A program made the translations under genes and the position numbers. Under the pieces are notes generated by a model, which ran no database searches, was not told the origin of the DNA, and worked only from the letters and a program-made list of their open reading frames with translations. Below, piece by piece: positions 47,501-59,683 of a stretch of 64,000 nucleotides of DNA; within the stretch, counting starts at the first letter, position 1; each line of letters starts with the position of its first letter. Origin of the DNA: Canna indica. Taxonomy: Eukaryota > Streptophyta > Magnoliopsida > Zingiberales > Cannaceae. Location of the stretch: positions 63,092,001 to 63,156,000 of the forward strand of contig CP136891.1 in NCBI GenBank assembly GCA_034359265.1. Reading direction: 5' to 3'.

Positions 47501-50500
47501 TACATAGTCAATTATAATTCAGGTCCAGTTAGAATCTTTTTACAAAAGATAATTAGGAAATAGCTGCAAATGTTCCTCTGCGGACAGACTAAATTGATAA
47601 TAATGATTAAGAGTAGAAAAACAATTAGTCGGTTCAGTTAGCCAATGCTCACCTGGTCTAATAAAATCAGAAAGACCAAAATCAATCAACTTTATCGGTG
47701 CATTTTCATCTTTAGTGGTGAAAAGAAAATTCTGTCACAAATACAAGCCTAATTTAGTTAGTAGTACTGACAAACATTGCTGAAAATAAAAAATGTAAGG
47801 TACAAACTGAATCTTGTAGAAGATAACAAGAGTAAACTGTAATGAATCTAATGATATAGACCTCTGGCTTTAGATCGCGATGCACAACACCTTGAAGATG
47901 ACAAAAGGCAACTACACTTAGCATTTGAACAACAATTGCCTTTGCATCCTCCTCCATGTACCTTCCACCTCTACAAGTACACAATAACAATGATTTCGAA
48001 AGAAAAAAATCATTTGGGAATAAGGTAACAATTACCTTGACAGTATTCTATCTAATAATTCTCCGCCTTCACATAATCTGGGAAACAAAAAGAAAGAGAT
48101 AGTAAGGCAACATTATGAACCATAATGCATGAATCATCATCTCAGAAGCCTTTTCGTTTGTTCATTTTGGAAAAGAATGTATACAATTTTTCAATAGGGT
48201 ATAAGAAGTGGGAGTTTGGAACACAAGAAGTACACATGAAAATAGCATGAAATCAAGCAATCCTACTTGAAAAACAAGGACCACATGTCAGGAACTATAG
48301 TACAAGCAATTGGCATCTGTCAGTACTAGCTGTATCAGTACAAATTCAACAAAAACATATGAAAATAAAATAAAGAACACATACTCCATTACTATGTAGA
48401 CATTAAGTGCGTCCTCACATGCATCATAAAGTTTTATAAGATTTTTATGCCCAGACAAAGCTTTCAGGATCTTAACCTCCCTACGAACATCTTCAATTGA
48501 TATTGGTGTTGTCATCTGCCAGAAAAGAAAGGAAAGAATCAGTCAACTAAAGACAAGCTCAAACTTAAAGCAGTACTGTTGATCTTTCTGTTATAGTAAG
48601 AACAAATTGCAGATAAACTATAGACTTTCAAGCAGCCAATATGCATATCAACCAGGAAACTGGGCATAAGCTCTTAAGGAAATATGCCCCTATCAACAAC
48701 AGAAGGCAATATGTTGCTCCAAGTTGATCCTAGATTTTTTTTAAAAAAAATCTGCTAACATCGACCATATTTACTTGATAGATATGCTAGTAACTTTGAT
48801 GTGAGTGGATAACACATTGCTCAAACACATAAAACTTGGTAGTAATAAGTAATCCAACAATTTACTTGATGTCCATAAATTGCTGCAAAACAGTTGCCAG
48901 CAACTCCTTAATTCTTCTTTCCTACAGAAAAGGAATATTTAAAACTCTACTTCATAAGATAGTAAGCCGCCGCCTCCTTTTTTCCACCCCTCTAAGGCTC
49001 TAAAAACCACTAAACCGATATGGACCTGAGTCAAACACGAAAGAAGCAACAAACATCATAGGTTTTCTATGCACACCAATTAGGGGGAGAAACAGCACAT
49101 TCAAAAATATGGGAAAGGTGAAGTTTTCCCAATTTTTCCGTAGGTAGAGAAACAATCTTTCCAATATATAAATATACAGAAATGCATTAAAACTATATAT
49201 ACAATGACAAATGACAATAACAACAATGCTTTAACATGACAAGAATGTGGAATTTGGTACATGGATCTTTCCTCTGTCAACAAACATAGTAATGAATATG
49301 TGCAGGCCTGTGGTGAAGTATGGATGGCTAAGATTACAGTACTTAGTGGTTTTTCAAAAAATCAAAATTACTCAATTTCGTGCACCAATGATCTAAAAAT
49401 CTTATGATCAAATGCAAATTGCCAACCATAATTAAGTCTGTGCACTTTGATTTATTGCAATAAATCTGGCGGGAGAAAATAATAGTAGCAACGTTGATAA
49501 TTCGTGCATGTAACTTGGTGATGAAGATATGGTTAATTTAAATGCTTACAAGTTAAAAATCATACGAGCATGCAATAAGACAAAAAAGATGCATATAATT
49601 TGTACTTTTTAATGTATCAATCTCACATGAGTACTGACTTCAAATTATGTTTTCGTTATTAATTATAAGAAAACCTGACACCTTACAACCTCATGAGCAT
49701 GCTGTCAGAAATTACGTAGCATTAAGGCATTGAGATCGAGGATCGAGGTCAACTCTTTCATAGTCCAACCGATAAAGACAAACTAATTTTAACACAGAGT
49801 GAAAAACTGATCAACCGACGAAGAGATCGAGAAAATCGCTGAGCACTAACCTCCTTAATTCTAATTGGGAATAAACTCCTTAATATGGAGGGAAAAAAAT
49901 GAAAACTGATACTTAAAAAGATCTCTTCTTAGACATACCACCGCACCTTAGCTTTGGAGATTATCTTGACTGCTACAAGCTGGCCCTTCATCTCCCCTTT
50001 CTTGACGGTGGCCGAGCACGTGTGCCCAAAATGTCCCCTGCCAACCTCCGTCCCCAGCTCATACTTCGCCCCAAAGTTCTTGCCGTACCCGAAGCTCTTA
50101 TCCAGATGCCTCTCCACGTCCCCAGTCCCGTCCTCAGGAATAGGTCCCTCCTTTGGTTTCGGCGGACCCTGGCGCTTCACGAGTGCGGCCATTATATGCT
50201 TTGCCGGGGACGGCGGCGGGAAGGGCCTGCGGAAGAATCGCCGCGGAGTGGACCTCGCCGGCGAAGGGGAGACTCCGACGGGGAGGGGGCTGGAGGAACC
50301 CTGCGGGTAGGGACTGGGCCAAGCGGTGGCAGCGGTGCTGGTCGAGGAGGAGTAGATGGGCGTGGTGGCTCCGCTTCTGCTCTTACGGGACGGAGTGGTG
50401 GGAGAGACGGCTCCGCCGTTGCACTGGTCGAGGAGATCATGGCGGCCATCTGCGTCGCCGTCCCCAGCGACGGGTATGTTCTTGCCGTGGCACAACCCCA

Positions 50501-50501
50501 T
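41575..50501 (-). CDS. CRK: CDPK-related protein kinase (CRK), complete 11-exon gene
   Basis: Exons: 49947-50501, 48385-48515, 48036-48077, 47862-47970, 47653-47731, 45635-45931, 45299-45408, 44695-44802, 43824-43886, 41806-41973, 41575-41712. They sum to 1800 bases, 599 residues, in phase throughout and typical for CRKs. N-terminus MGLCHGKN has Gly2 (myristoylation) and Cys4 (palmitoylation), which implies membrane anchoring. A Ser/Pro-rich linker follows. The kinase domain spans about 147-409: glycine loop GRGHFGH (154-160), VAVK Lys179, HRDLKPEN Asp275, DFG Asp296, APE 320-322. The C-terminal segment [20 protein letters not shown] resembles the calmodulin-binding region. The EF-hand-like part ([39 protein letters not shown]) has degenerate calcium loops, as in CRKs. 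All introns are GT-AG. The GC-rich first exon contrasts with AT-rich introns. Nothing suggests it is broken. Confidence 0.95.
42463..43471. mobile_element. Foldback element in CRK intron 9
   Basis: The ends GTGCGTTTGGTTGGATGGAAT and, inverted, GTAGTGTTTGGTTGGATGGAAT bound about 1.0 kb of AT-rich sequence. Inside, a segment starting aaaatg(c)c(c)cttct at about 42703 is repeated at about 42982 (period about 280). No clear target duplication and no coding capacity are seen. A related truncated copy lies at 54555-55233. Confidence 0.65.
43941..44634. mobile_element. MULE-like (possible Pack-MULE) element filling CRK intron 8
   Basis: The inverted ends are (T/G)(A/G)GTTAATAACTTGAAA followed by cataaactatcac. 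Flanks TTTCTGTTA (43932-43940) and TTTCTATTA (44635-44643) give a 9-bp duplication with one mismatch. Inside lie a two-copy 78-bp tandem (44123-44200, 44201-44278) and a strongly C/T-rich stretch (44280-44480) unlike the AT-rich surroundings. This may be a captured leader of another gene. It makes up 694 of the 808 bases of the intron. Confidence 0.65.
46477..46602 (-). mobile_element. Au SINE, 3'-truncated, in CRK intron 5
   Basis: On the minus strand it reads GGTGGCTTTGGTGTAACGGT (A box TGGTGTAACGG), then GACCTTGAGGTCATGGGTTC and GAGCCACGG (B box GGTTCGAGCC). It continues CCTCTTTGCAAAA...AAGGCTGGGTACA. This matches the plant Au SINE consensus in order and spacing. The 3' part beyond GGGTACA is lost. 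It lies in the same orientation as the kinase gene. Confidence 0.85.
46781..47190. mobile_element. Foldback MITE rich in GGGGTTTGGAGG repeats, CRK intron 5
   Basis: The inverted ends are CTATGTTTGGATAACTTTT (46781) and AAAAAGTTATCCAAACAGGG (47171-47190). Between them GGGGTTTGGAGGGGTTTGGA repeats occur on one side and CCAAACCCCTCC on the other, with a duplicated tttgaaaatgagttctatga. No coding capacity and no clear target duplication were found. Confidence 0.7.
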
Positions 50502-50690
50502 GGCACTCGCCCCCCGCCTCCACGGCCGCCACTCCCGCTTCTCCCAATTCCTCCTTCCGCTGCCCCGCTATGTCTCAGATGGTGCCGATGGCGAGAGGAG
50601 GTCGAGGAGGCAGCGCAATCGAGATTCGAGAGGGAGGGAGGGAGAGAGAGTAAAGGCGAGGGAGGAAGAAGGCGTCTCAACTAAAAACGA
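50502..50690 (-). promoter_or_regulatory. Probable 5' leader of the CRK gene
   Basis: On the minus strand 50620-50690 is a pyrimidine-rich run (CTCTCTCCCTCCCTCCCT), typical of a plant 5' leader just before the ATG at 50501. No clear TATA box is seen in the next 300 bases upstream. Long antisense frames here are GC-driven shadows. Confidence 0.5.
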
Positions 50691-51466
50691 ATGGTTCGAT
50701 GGAGGGAGTAGAATGATAACATTATTTCTACCAAGGGGGCAATTTGTAAACCATCTAATTAAGGAGGGTTCAATGAATAAACTTGAGCAGGGGTCTAAAT
50801 CAGAATTTAAGATCTTCGGTCCCCAATTCCTTTTCGATCCGCTATTAATCAACCAACATAAACCAGGATATTCCGCCGCACAAATCAATCAGTTTCAGAT
50901 TGGTTGCACTATGCAAACACGTGGTAGGTAAAGAACGGATGAAGAAGAGGCTTGGAGAAACCAGAACGAGTAGCGGATCGAAATGTATTTTTAAATCAGT
51001 GTATAATTTTTCAAAAATATATTAAATTATATCAAATAAATATCCTTTTGAAAAGCACATTTTGTGTTTTTAGGTACGGATTAAGTTCAAAAAATTAATT
51101 GCAAAAATACATATATCTGTTGATATTATATAATACATTTTAAAAATTATTATAAAAATCCACATCGATGGTTTTATTAATTAATAGTTCACAAATAAAA
51201 GGAAAGAAAAGAAGAGAATAAATTTATTATAGAGGATTCATGCCTGGGAACAGGTGAAGTTTTAATTCTGGGACATGATGCTTAGCTTTGCACAGGTGGG
51301 CTTTCACTTTTAGCTGGCAAACTTTGTTTGTGGGCAACTTTTACTTTACTTGTGTGATCATCTTTCACTTTTCCTTCCTTGGCTTATATTTCCTGGCATT
51401 ATATAGACTTTATGTGAAATTAATACAACAAATTTAATACCCTCTATATATATATATATATATATA

Positions 51467-51829
51467 TTAAGGATGGTTTTTAATTTTTTATCCTCGAATT
51501 ATTAAAAATATCAAACTTTTTTTTAATTAATTTTTACTCTTAGACAAACGAAAATAATTAAAAAATATCAATATTTTTATCATTTCTAAATGTAGGAAAT
51601 AGTTTTTTTTAATGAATAAAAATATTAATATTTTTTAATTATTTTCGTCTATCTAAAGGTAAAAAATATAAAAATAAAAATAAATTTAAGAATATTTTTA
51701 CTCATTTTTAATAGTTCGAGAATATTTTTCAACTGTTGTCGTTTGTTTAAGGATAAAAATTAATCAAAAAATAGTTTAAATATATTTTTATCTTATTTTC
51801 AATAGTTCAAAAGTAAAAATCATCCTTAA
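51467..51829. mobile_element. Small AT-rich MITE, 363 bp
   Basis: The ends TTAAGGATGGTTTTTAA (left) and AAAAATCATCCTTAA (right) are inverted repeats. Internal (a/t)ttcaatagttc/gaattattaaaa segments also pair. It is flanked by TA-rich sequence (ctatatata on both sides), so a TA duplication (Tc1/mariner-like Stowaway) is possible but cannot be proved. Confidence 0.55.
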
Positions 51830-52443
51830 CCCTATATATATTCTTCTTCTTTGTATTCAAAATTTGAATATCATCTCTTCAAATTTGACTCACTTTTCTT
51901 TTCTCCTTCTTGCTTGAACCCCATTCCAATAATTTGTTATTTTTCTACCTTTATTTTAGTTAAGTTTTACCTATTGCTTGAGTCAACCTCTACTAGCTTA
52001 AATGATTAAAGTATTTAAGTTTGTTGCTTGAGATTGAGGGTTTAATTTATAATTTACATCTTCATATGTGTTTAGTATAATTATTTAAAATAATAATAAT
52101 AATTTAGATTTAACTTAAACAGGTTAAATTAAAATTTAAGTTTACCTTATAGTTTATATTTTTTTTGCAATTTTGTCATGTATTATTAAATTGATCAGGT
52201 GGACATAATTGATCCACATTAACATGAGACACATCATTATCCACGTATCTCTAGCAATTTGTCATATTAGCACATACTATTTTTGTTGAAAACTTAGATA
52301 CATTTGTTATGTAAACATGACAACTGGATAATGCTCTTAATTTATTTATTTTTTGAAGATAACGACTATAATGAGGTTTGAATCTCAAATATCTAAGTAA
52401 TGTACAGACATTACTACCAACTAATGCTCTTAATTGTTTAAAC

Positions 52444-52446
<3 letters not shown>

Positions 52447-52480
<34 letters not shown>
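52447..52480. repeat. (AAT)n microsatellite
   Basis: About eleven uninterrupted ATA/AAT triplets. Confidence 0.9.
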
Positions 52481-52481
<1 letters not shown>

Positions 52482-54554
52482 TATACATTATTTATTAACA
52501 AAAAATAGCCAATTATTTTCTAAAGATCCTTGTTTTTTTTAGTCTTTTAAGTTTTTAAAATTTACTATTATGAAAAAATTACTATAATTTATGGGTATAA
52601 ATTATAAAGATACTACAAATAAAAGAAATCATAACGTAAAAACACATTATTATTAATGATTGAATCCTTAATCATGTTTTAAATTACTATGATAATCATA
52701 TAATAAAGGACTTAATTGTCATTCGAAATAAAAAATAAAAAAACAATTGGGACTTTTCCCATAAAGGAAATATAGGAGGTAGCTAATAGTACAAGCCAAA
52801 AAGAGAAATGGTTCTAATTGGATAAAATCACCCTTCTTTAAAAATGTATTTTGAATATTTAATGCCAATATCTTTTGTTTTGTCTAAGCATTGATAGAAA
52901 TATATATTTTCCATAAATATATATATCACAATGCCAGCCCACAATCTTAAATTAAAGAAGAAGAATCTTTTTTTTAACTTGAAACATGTCTATGGCCTAT
53001 GGGTGAATCAGGTGATCATCCAACTCTTGCAAGTTTTGACTTCCATTTAAATGAGACTTTATTAATTATTATAAAACTTCTTAAAATTTTAAAGAAATAC
53101 AAATTATTCATTTAATTCCTGCGTTGAACCTTTCATAGTCATTAAAAAAAAACTTTGTCATGCGAGTTTGCAATGGAGTTGACTGATAGAACTGAATCAG
53201 CTCTTACTTATAAGATTAAGATACTAAAAATAAAGAAATAAGAAGAAGAAAAAAAAGTGTGCTTCACTTCACTTGATTCCTCTTGTGTTTATAAATTCAA
53301 AAAATATAAAACATAAATTTTCATTATTCATACCGAGAATTATATTAATAAGTAGCTTTGACTTGACTTGCTCCCATTTGATTTATTTGCTTGTTTTTGG
53401 TTGCTCCATTTCATGGCTTCACAAGTAACAATTAACAGATAGATTTGTTATGGAGTGCTCTACTTTAGGCGTTGAATACAAAATATGTTTTATATTCCTA
53501 CACGGTTCTCGAAAATTATGATTTATTTGAATCATCAGCTGTACAGCTCAGAATCTACAAAATTATTTAAAAGTCAAATATTGTTTAGCGCACTAAAAAA
53601 TGTCTGCCACTGGAAATTCTGTTTAGGTTTTAGTTGATTAAATATTAAAACACCTCATTCCTTGGTTTAAGTATTAAAAATAAACACTTCTAAATTAGAT
53701 TGACCGAAATCAAGTTTGAGGGCTTCAGGGCTTTGCGTTGGGTCAGCCTAGCATAGGAGTCCAATTTATTATGTTAGAGGAGACATGCTTGATCAACTAC
53801 TGGTTGGGTTCAACCAAGTCTAGTTGGGTCAAGTTAAATTCGGTTTAATCAAAGTTAAGTTTGATCCTATCAATTTAGAACTTGATCACTTCTAATCAGC
53901 TCAAGCTAACTCCAGAGTTAAGTAAACTTCAAACCAAAAGAATTAAAAAAAGACAATATTCATGTGAGGAAAATATGTGTTATACCTATAATTTATTCTT
54001 AATTTTTATTTTTAATTTTAATTTTTTTTTCTAAAATTTTAAGAGCTATATTGTGATTATAATTGTTGAAATACTTTTATGCAAAATAGTCATAGAGCTC
54101 GCTTATATGTATCACTCTACATCACCTTTTGCCCCTCATCTTGGACTAGCAACAGCGTACGTGGAGGTACCTCCTATTTTTACTTATTGAAAAGGCATGA
54201 CATGCGTGAAGGTGGAGAGCTTGTGTGGACGAAAAGAAATTTTTGCCAATCAAAGTATGATTCAATTGTAAATGAAAATGTCACGTATGAAAGGAGCGGA
54301 TGGTGAATAGTATGTGAGCTAAATATCTCAAATTTACTTATCGAATTATATTTCACATGTCAGATTTATAACTAAGTGCAACGGGATGATTATCAATACT
54401 TAGCTAACAATAAGAGCATGTAAAGCGGATGCTAAGCGATCGAAAAACAAATTCAATGCTAACACCCACATTTATCTACGTCCATTATCTTGGTTCACCG
54501 TTAATTACACCAATGACTTATCTCTTAATCTTAAGGGTACCTCTACATCTACAA

Positions 54555-55233
54555 AAATATGAATAGATAACGAATAAAATAGACAACGAATATTATTACC
54601 TTATTTAGTTGACATTATAAATAAACCAAGAATATAATTACTTTGTTTGGTTAGCATACAGAATAGATAAATAATAGAAAGTTAAATGATCAAAATATCA
54701 TTCTTAATAAAATTGAACATATTTACTTTTTTGCTTAACATAAAGAAAAGACAATGAAGTGAGAGAAAAATAATTAAAATATTCTTTTAAAAATATAATA
54801 AATTATATTATAATTTATTATAATTAATAAAAATATAGATTAACATAAAATAATTTATTAATTAGAAATAATAAAATACTATTATTTATTTTATTTTATA
54901 AAAATAATTGAATCTTAAAAAAAATAATTATTAAAATATTATTTGATAATAAAATAATTATTATCTATTTAAGATCACTAATATTTGAAATTAATTTATC
55001 AATTTAATTTTTATATTCTTATTATAAATATTGAATGATAATATAAGAAAATGATCAAAATATTCTTCTAAAAATATAATAAATTATATTATAATTTATT
55101 TTAATTAATAATAACATAATAAAAATATGAATTAATATAAAATAATTTATTAATTTAAAATAATAAAAAAATTATTTATTTTAATTTCATAAAAAATTAA
55201 ATCTTCCACAAATATATTAAAATAATATTTAAT
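54555..55233. mobile_element. Truncated relative of the CRK intron 9 foldback element
   Basis: Sequence from aatagacaacgaatattatt and ttagttgacattataaata matches the element at 42463-43471, including the 280-bp internal duplication (aaaatattctt at 54777 and 55057). Its right part is cut off by the gypsy B LTR, and its left terminal repeat is lost. Confidence 0.65.
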
Positions 55234-57897
55234 TATCACGCCCCAAAAGCATGATCGCGTGATCGGTCAAGATATACATACATATACCCTGCAGCCTAAC
55301 TCATGCACATGCAAACATCATAAACAATAAATTAAATAACAACTTTTAATAATAAAAGAACCAAAACAAATTTTCATTTCAAAACAACAAGATTTTAAAT
55401 ACATATCTTAAGTATGAAAATAAATCGAAGAGCAACAGTTCTTTTAATAAATAAAATTGAATAAAATGTGAATGTCCTCACGGGACTATAACTCAAAATA
55501 CCAAAACAAAAGTTCATGACAACCTACTACAGACTCGACTACGACCCCTAACTAGGACTGCTATGAGATCATGTGGCTCATCTGCCCTCCAGCTGCGCCA
55601 AGTGATCCAGCCCACCTCACCGGTCAGGCTCTGCAAAATAAAATAAAATAACGACAACGGGTGAGTTCAAAGAACTCAGCGAGCGGCTTTATCCGCCCTC
55701 ATAAATAAACACAGATATAACATAAATAAATTCTATCTATAAAAAGATCATGTCACAAAAACGTGACTAGCTACCAGGCCCAAAGGCCATCCATGCCCAC
55801 GACATCTATCTCTTCAAAGAGGTGCATCAGGCTGAAGCCCTACCATGCCCGAAGGCAACGTCACCTAAAAAAAATGTGCATCAGGTCGAGCCCTACCATG
55901 CCCAAAGGCAACATCACCATCACAGAGGTGCATCGGACAAAGCCCTACCATGCCCAAAGACAACATCACCATCAATGAGGTGCATCGGGTCGAATCCCTA
56001 CCATACCTAAAGGTAACGTCACCGTCAAGAAGTGCATCGGGTTGAATCCCTACCATGCCCAAAGACAACATCACCATCATGAGGTGCATCAGGTCGAATC
56101 CCTATCATGTCCAAAGGCAACATCACCATCAATGAGGTGCATCGGGTTGAATCCTTACCATGCCCAAAGACAACATCACCATCAAGAGGTGCATCGGGTC
56201 GAATCCCTACCATGCCTAAAGGTAACCGCGCACATATCAGGATAATCGGGAAAGACCCTCCGAACTTATCCCGTAGGTTGGGAATTGACATCCAACCACA
56301 CGGGCGTAGCCCGTAACCTGGCTCCTAAATAAGCCGCTCCGCCATTCCCAAGGATATGGCGCATTAAGACCCTAAGTCAAAATTCTCCTACGGTGTCCTG
56401 AGGGTGTCCTCACTATGAAGCATCTCAACACTTCAAACCCGACCCTTACCCTTTAGACCCGCAACGTCATGAACCCATGTGGTTTTATTTTATGCATACA
56501 TTGTAAGTTGGTTTATAACAGATTATGCTCACCCTTAGACCCAATTTTAATTATAGAATTAAAAACTAGATCATCTCAATTAGGATTTTGTTTTAGAGTT
56601 TAATTTTAGGGTTTTGTTCTGCCCAGAAATGCTGTGTATACCCCGAATCTACTCTTCAAAGTGTGTCCTATGTTTCCAAACTATATTTTCTGGTCAAAAC
56701 GATAGGTTACACGACTATAATCAGAGATCTAATCACATAATAAAGAAATAAAAAATCAGCCCAGATTCAACAAACATCACATAAATTTCAGAAAGCTGAA
56801 ATTTTCAGCACAACATGAAATAAAATCCGAATTTTGCATAATTAAATTCCTAAATTTCTAACATCACATATTCATGTCATCAAGCCAATCATGCATACAA
56901 TATCATAATTTTTATTCAATAAAAACTAGCATATATATCAAGAATTCATAAACCAAGAATCAAGGAAATTAAATTAATACTTTTGCATCAAGAACCTCTA
57001 GAACTCCAAGATGAGGTTTACACACAAGATTCACAAGATTTAATTATAAAATCACGGATCTTCCCTTAAACATAAATTCCATGATATGAGATCAAAAATT
57101 AAGATCTAAGCATGACATAGAAACCCAGAAAATCTCAAGAACACAAAAGGACATTATCAAAATCAAGAATCCTCAAGACGGCTTCAAGAAAATTCGAAGA
57201 AAACTCGAATATGAGGGATAAAACCACTCACCTTGATTAGGAAAATGATTTAGAGATGAACTTCCAAGCGGCGATATCCAAATTCGGCCTCAAAGGGGAT
57301 GGCTCGACTCAACAAGGGAGAAAGAGGGGCGGCGGCTCCACTCAAGCCGACAGCTCCAAGAAGAGGAAGGAAGGAGGGGCGGCGGCTCCTCCTCAAGCCG
57401 GCTGCTCCAAGATGGGGAAAGAGAGAGGGGAAGAGGGGAGGATGGCTCAGCGGCTAGGCTTGAGGGCGGCGGCTCCCTTTCTCAACTTATTAGATGGCTC
57501 CAAAATAGGAGCCACAAGCCACGAGGGAGGGTTTTATACACCCTCATCAACCCTAACCCCTTAAACAATTAATTTACAATCCACATTCACCTTAAGCCAA
57601 AACCAAAACCCGCTAACTCGATAGACTTAAATAATTTAATTAATCTCATTCTAATAAATCACAAATAATTAATTAAATACTCATATGAACATAATTAGCA
57701 ATTATGCACACATAACATCAAATTAAATACTCTCAACCACCCAAGCCTAAAAATTCATAAATTTATATTATACTTACCCGAGCTCGCAAGCTCGCTCCGG
57801 ACCATGAGTCGACTCGACTCGATCACGGACTAGTCCGCTAAGCTGGCAAATACACATAACAGAAAAAATAATAAATTTAAATATCTAGGATATTATA
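55234..57897 (-). repeat. 3' LTR of gypsy B
   Basis: It is 2664 bp. On the minus strand it starts TATAATATCC (from an original TG, a G-to-A type change) and ends GGGGCGTGATA. It matches the visible 5' LTR almost base for base over about 1.8 kb, including the array. It contains a GC-rich segment (57270-57480) on the side next to the internal region. Confidence 0.9.
55810..56222 (-). repeat. 52-bp tandem array, about eight units, in the 3' LTR
   Basis: Units on plus read AGGTGCATCGGGTCGAATCC then CTACCATGCCCAAAGGC then AACATCACCATCA. The open frames through it on both strands are by-products of a period near 52 bp. Confidence 0.9.
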
Positions 57898-57898
57898 A

Positions 57899-57912
57899 TC
57901 CTCCCTCCTTAA
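57899..57912 (-). other. Polypurine tract of gypsy B
   Basis: On the minus strand TTTAAGGAGGGAGGAT directly precedes the LTR start, the same place and pattern as in gypsy A. Confidence 0.75.
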
Positions 57913-59400
57913 AGAAAATTCGTCCTCAAATTTCAGAAAAGAATAAGAACTCACCGCATCAACAAATAATGAAGGATAACACTCCCTCATATCCTGCTCC
58001 ACCTCCCAGGTGGCCTCCTGGCCAGAATGGTGCTCCCATCTAACTTTAACCAAGGGAATCTCCTTGGACCTCAATTTCTGGATCTGCCGGTCTAGCACCT
58101 CAACTGGTCGCTCCTCATAGGAGGCTACTGAATCCACATCTACTGCGGTAGGCTCAATCACATGGGACCTTATCCCGAATATACCTCTTCAGTATAGACA
58201 CATGAAATACTGGATGTACTCGGTCCATACTAGGAGGTAGGGCCAACTCATAGGCCACGACTCCCTTGCGCCTGAGAATAGGAAACGACCCAATGAACCT
58301 AGGGCTTAGCTTTCCTTTCTTACCAAACCTCATTACCCCTTTCATAGGAGACACCTTGAGGAACACCATGTCCCCCTCAGCAAACTCTACCTCCCTGGTC
58401 TTTCCATCCACATATATTTTTTGGCGACTCTGAGCTGCCAATAGCCTCTCTCTAATTTGCTTCAATTTTTTCACAGCCTCCTCCACCAGATCAGGTCTCA
58501 TCATAAGGGAATCTCCTGTCTCAAACCAGCTTATAGGCGACCTGTACCTCCGCCCGTACAACGCCTCAAAGGGGCCATCCCAATGGTACTATGGTATCTA
58601 TTATTATAAGCAAACTCAAACAAAGGTAGGTATCTCTCCCAACTGCCCTCCAGGTCTAAGACACATGCCCTCAACATATCCTCCAACGTTTGAATAGCTC
58701 GCTCTGACTGACCATTCGTCTAAGGGTGAAATACGGTACCGAACCGAACCTGAGTGCCCAACACCTCCTGAAAGGACTACCAAAATCGAGTCGTGAACTG
58801 GGTGCCCCGATCTGAGATAATCATAACTAGAACTCCATGATAAGCAACGATCCGATCCAAAAACAACCTCGCACACTGTTCGGCTGAAAAGGTCGTCCTG
58901 ACTGGCATGAAGTGCAATGACTTGGTTAGGCGACCATCACTACCTAGATAGAGTCATTGCCTTTTTCGCACTTTGGCAACCCAGTCACGAAATCCATGGT
59001 TATCTTCTCCCATTTCCACTCTGGTACCCCTAAGTTCTGGAGTAACCCTGTCGGCTTCAAATGCTCAGCCTTCACATGTTGACACACTAAGCACTTAGAC
59101 ACAAACTCGACCACTTCTCTTTTCATGCCTTTCCACCAATAGTTCTGCCTGAGATCTCGGTACATCTTTGTGGCTCCCGGATGCATAGTGTATGTGGATC
59201 GATGAGTCATCTCCAGCACCTGCCTGCGAACCTCGGCCATATATGGTACCACAATCTGGTTTTTAAACCTTAGGACGCCCTCTGAGTCCACATTGAACCC
59301 ATTATCTGCATCTCCTCTCTTGGCCAGATCCTTAGTGAGTGCACAAAAGACATCCTCCTCCTGCGCTGCCCGCAACATGTCAACCAACGCCAACTACACT
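57913..59400 (-). pseudogene. Integrase of gypsy B, broken
   Basis: The HHCC domain lies at 59080-59220 ([31 protein letters not shown]). The core start follows (WKWEKITMDFVTGLPKCEKG) to 58944. A frame-broken stretch covers 58562-58943. The core end and tail lie at 57900-58561 (MYGRRYRSPISWFET, VFLKVSPMKGV, LPPSMDRVHPVFHVSILKRY). The chromovirus-type end IPLVKVRWEHHSGQEATWEV overlaps in a second frame. Frame changes near 58160 and in the core disable it. Confidence 0.9.
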
Positions 59401-59683
59401 CTCAAGTGGGCCACTAACGCACCTGATTCAGACACTGCCAAGACTGCCCTTCCCTCCAAGCATAAGGCCAACTCCTGAGCCAACGGCCTCCTCTTGACCG
59501 CCAAATGTGCTAAGCTGCCCATAGATTTCCAGCTCAACGCATCTGCCACCACGTTAGCCTTCCCCAAATGGTACATGATCATGCAATCATAGTCCTTCAA
59601 CAGCTCAAGTCATCTTCTCTGTCATTCTGCATCAGCACACAACCCAAGCCGACTCGGGAGACATCACAATAAATAACAAAACC
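59401..59683 (-). pseudogene. RNase H of gypsy B, mostly deleted
   Basis: Only the end remains: MKDYDCMIMYHLGKANVVAD followed by ALSWKSMG (59394-59600). It is preceded by about 80 bases that read like the start of the domain (VGLGCVLMQN). Compared with gypsy A, about 80-100 residues between CVLM and the WLELLKDY segment are missing. Confidence 0.8.

Larger units (their letters stand above)
50691..54554. other. Upstream intergenic region of CRK, AT-rich
   Basis: No gene is supported. It holds (TA)n near 51446-51468, a MITE at 51467-51829 and an (AAT)n microsatellite at 52447-52480. Positions 53740-53940 hold degenerate ttgggtcaa/gttaa repeats like those at 10140-10720. A frame at 54079-54306 has no recognisable domain. 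Confidence 0.5.

Noticed and set aside
50022..50684. Long plus-strand frames (up to 220 codons) opposite the kinase first exon
   Set aside because: They are shadows of a GC-rich, Pro/Ser-rich exon. They have low-complexity Arg/Gly composition and no family motif.
54079..54306. 75-codon plus-strand frame
   Set aside because: No homology or domain visible, isolated in AT-rich DNA.
55810..56222. Regular repeat array resembling CRISPR
   Set aside because: Units are contiguous with no unique spacers, lie inside a plant LTR, and have no cas genes.
55763..56316. Several overlapping open frames on both strands
   Set aside because: They run through the 52-bp tandem array, and the translations are simple repeats (CHAQRQHHH-like). 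The same holds at 62762-63286.
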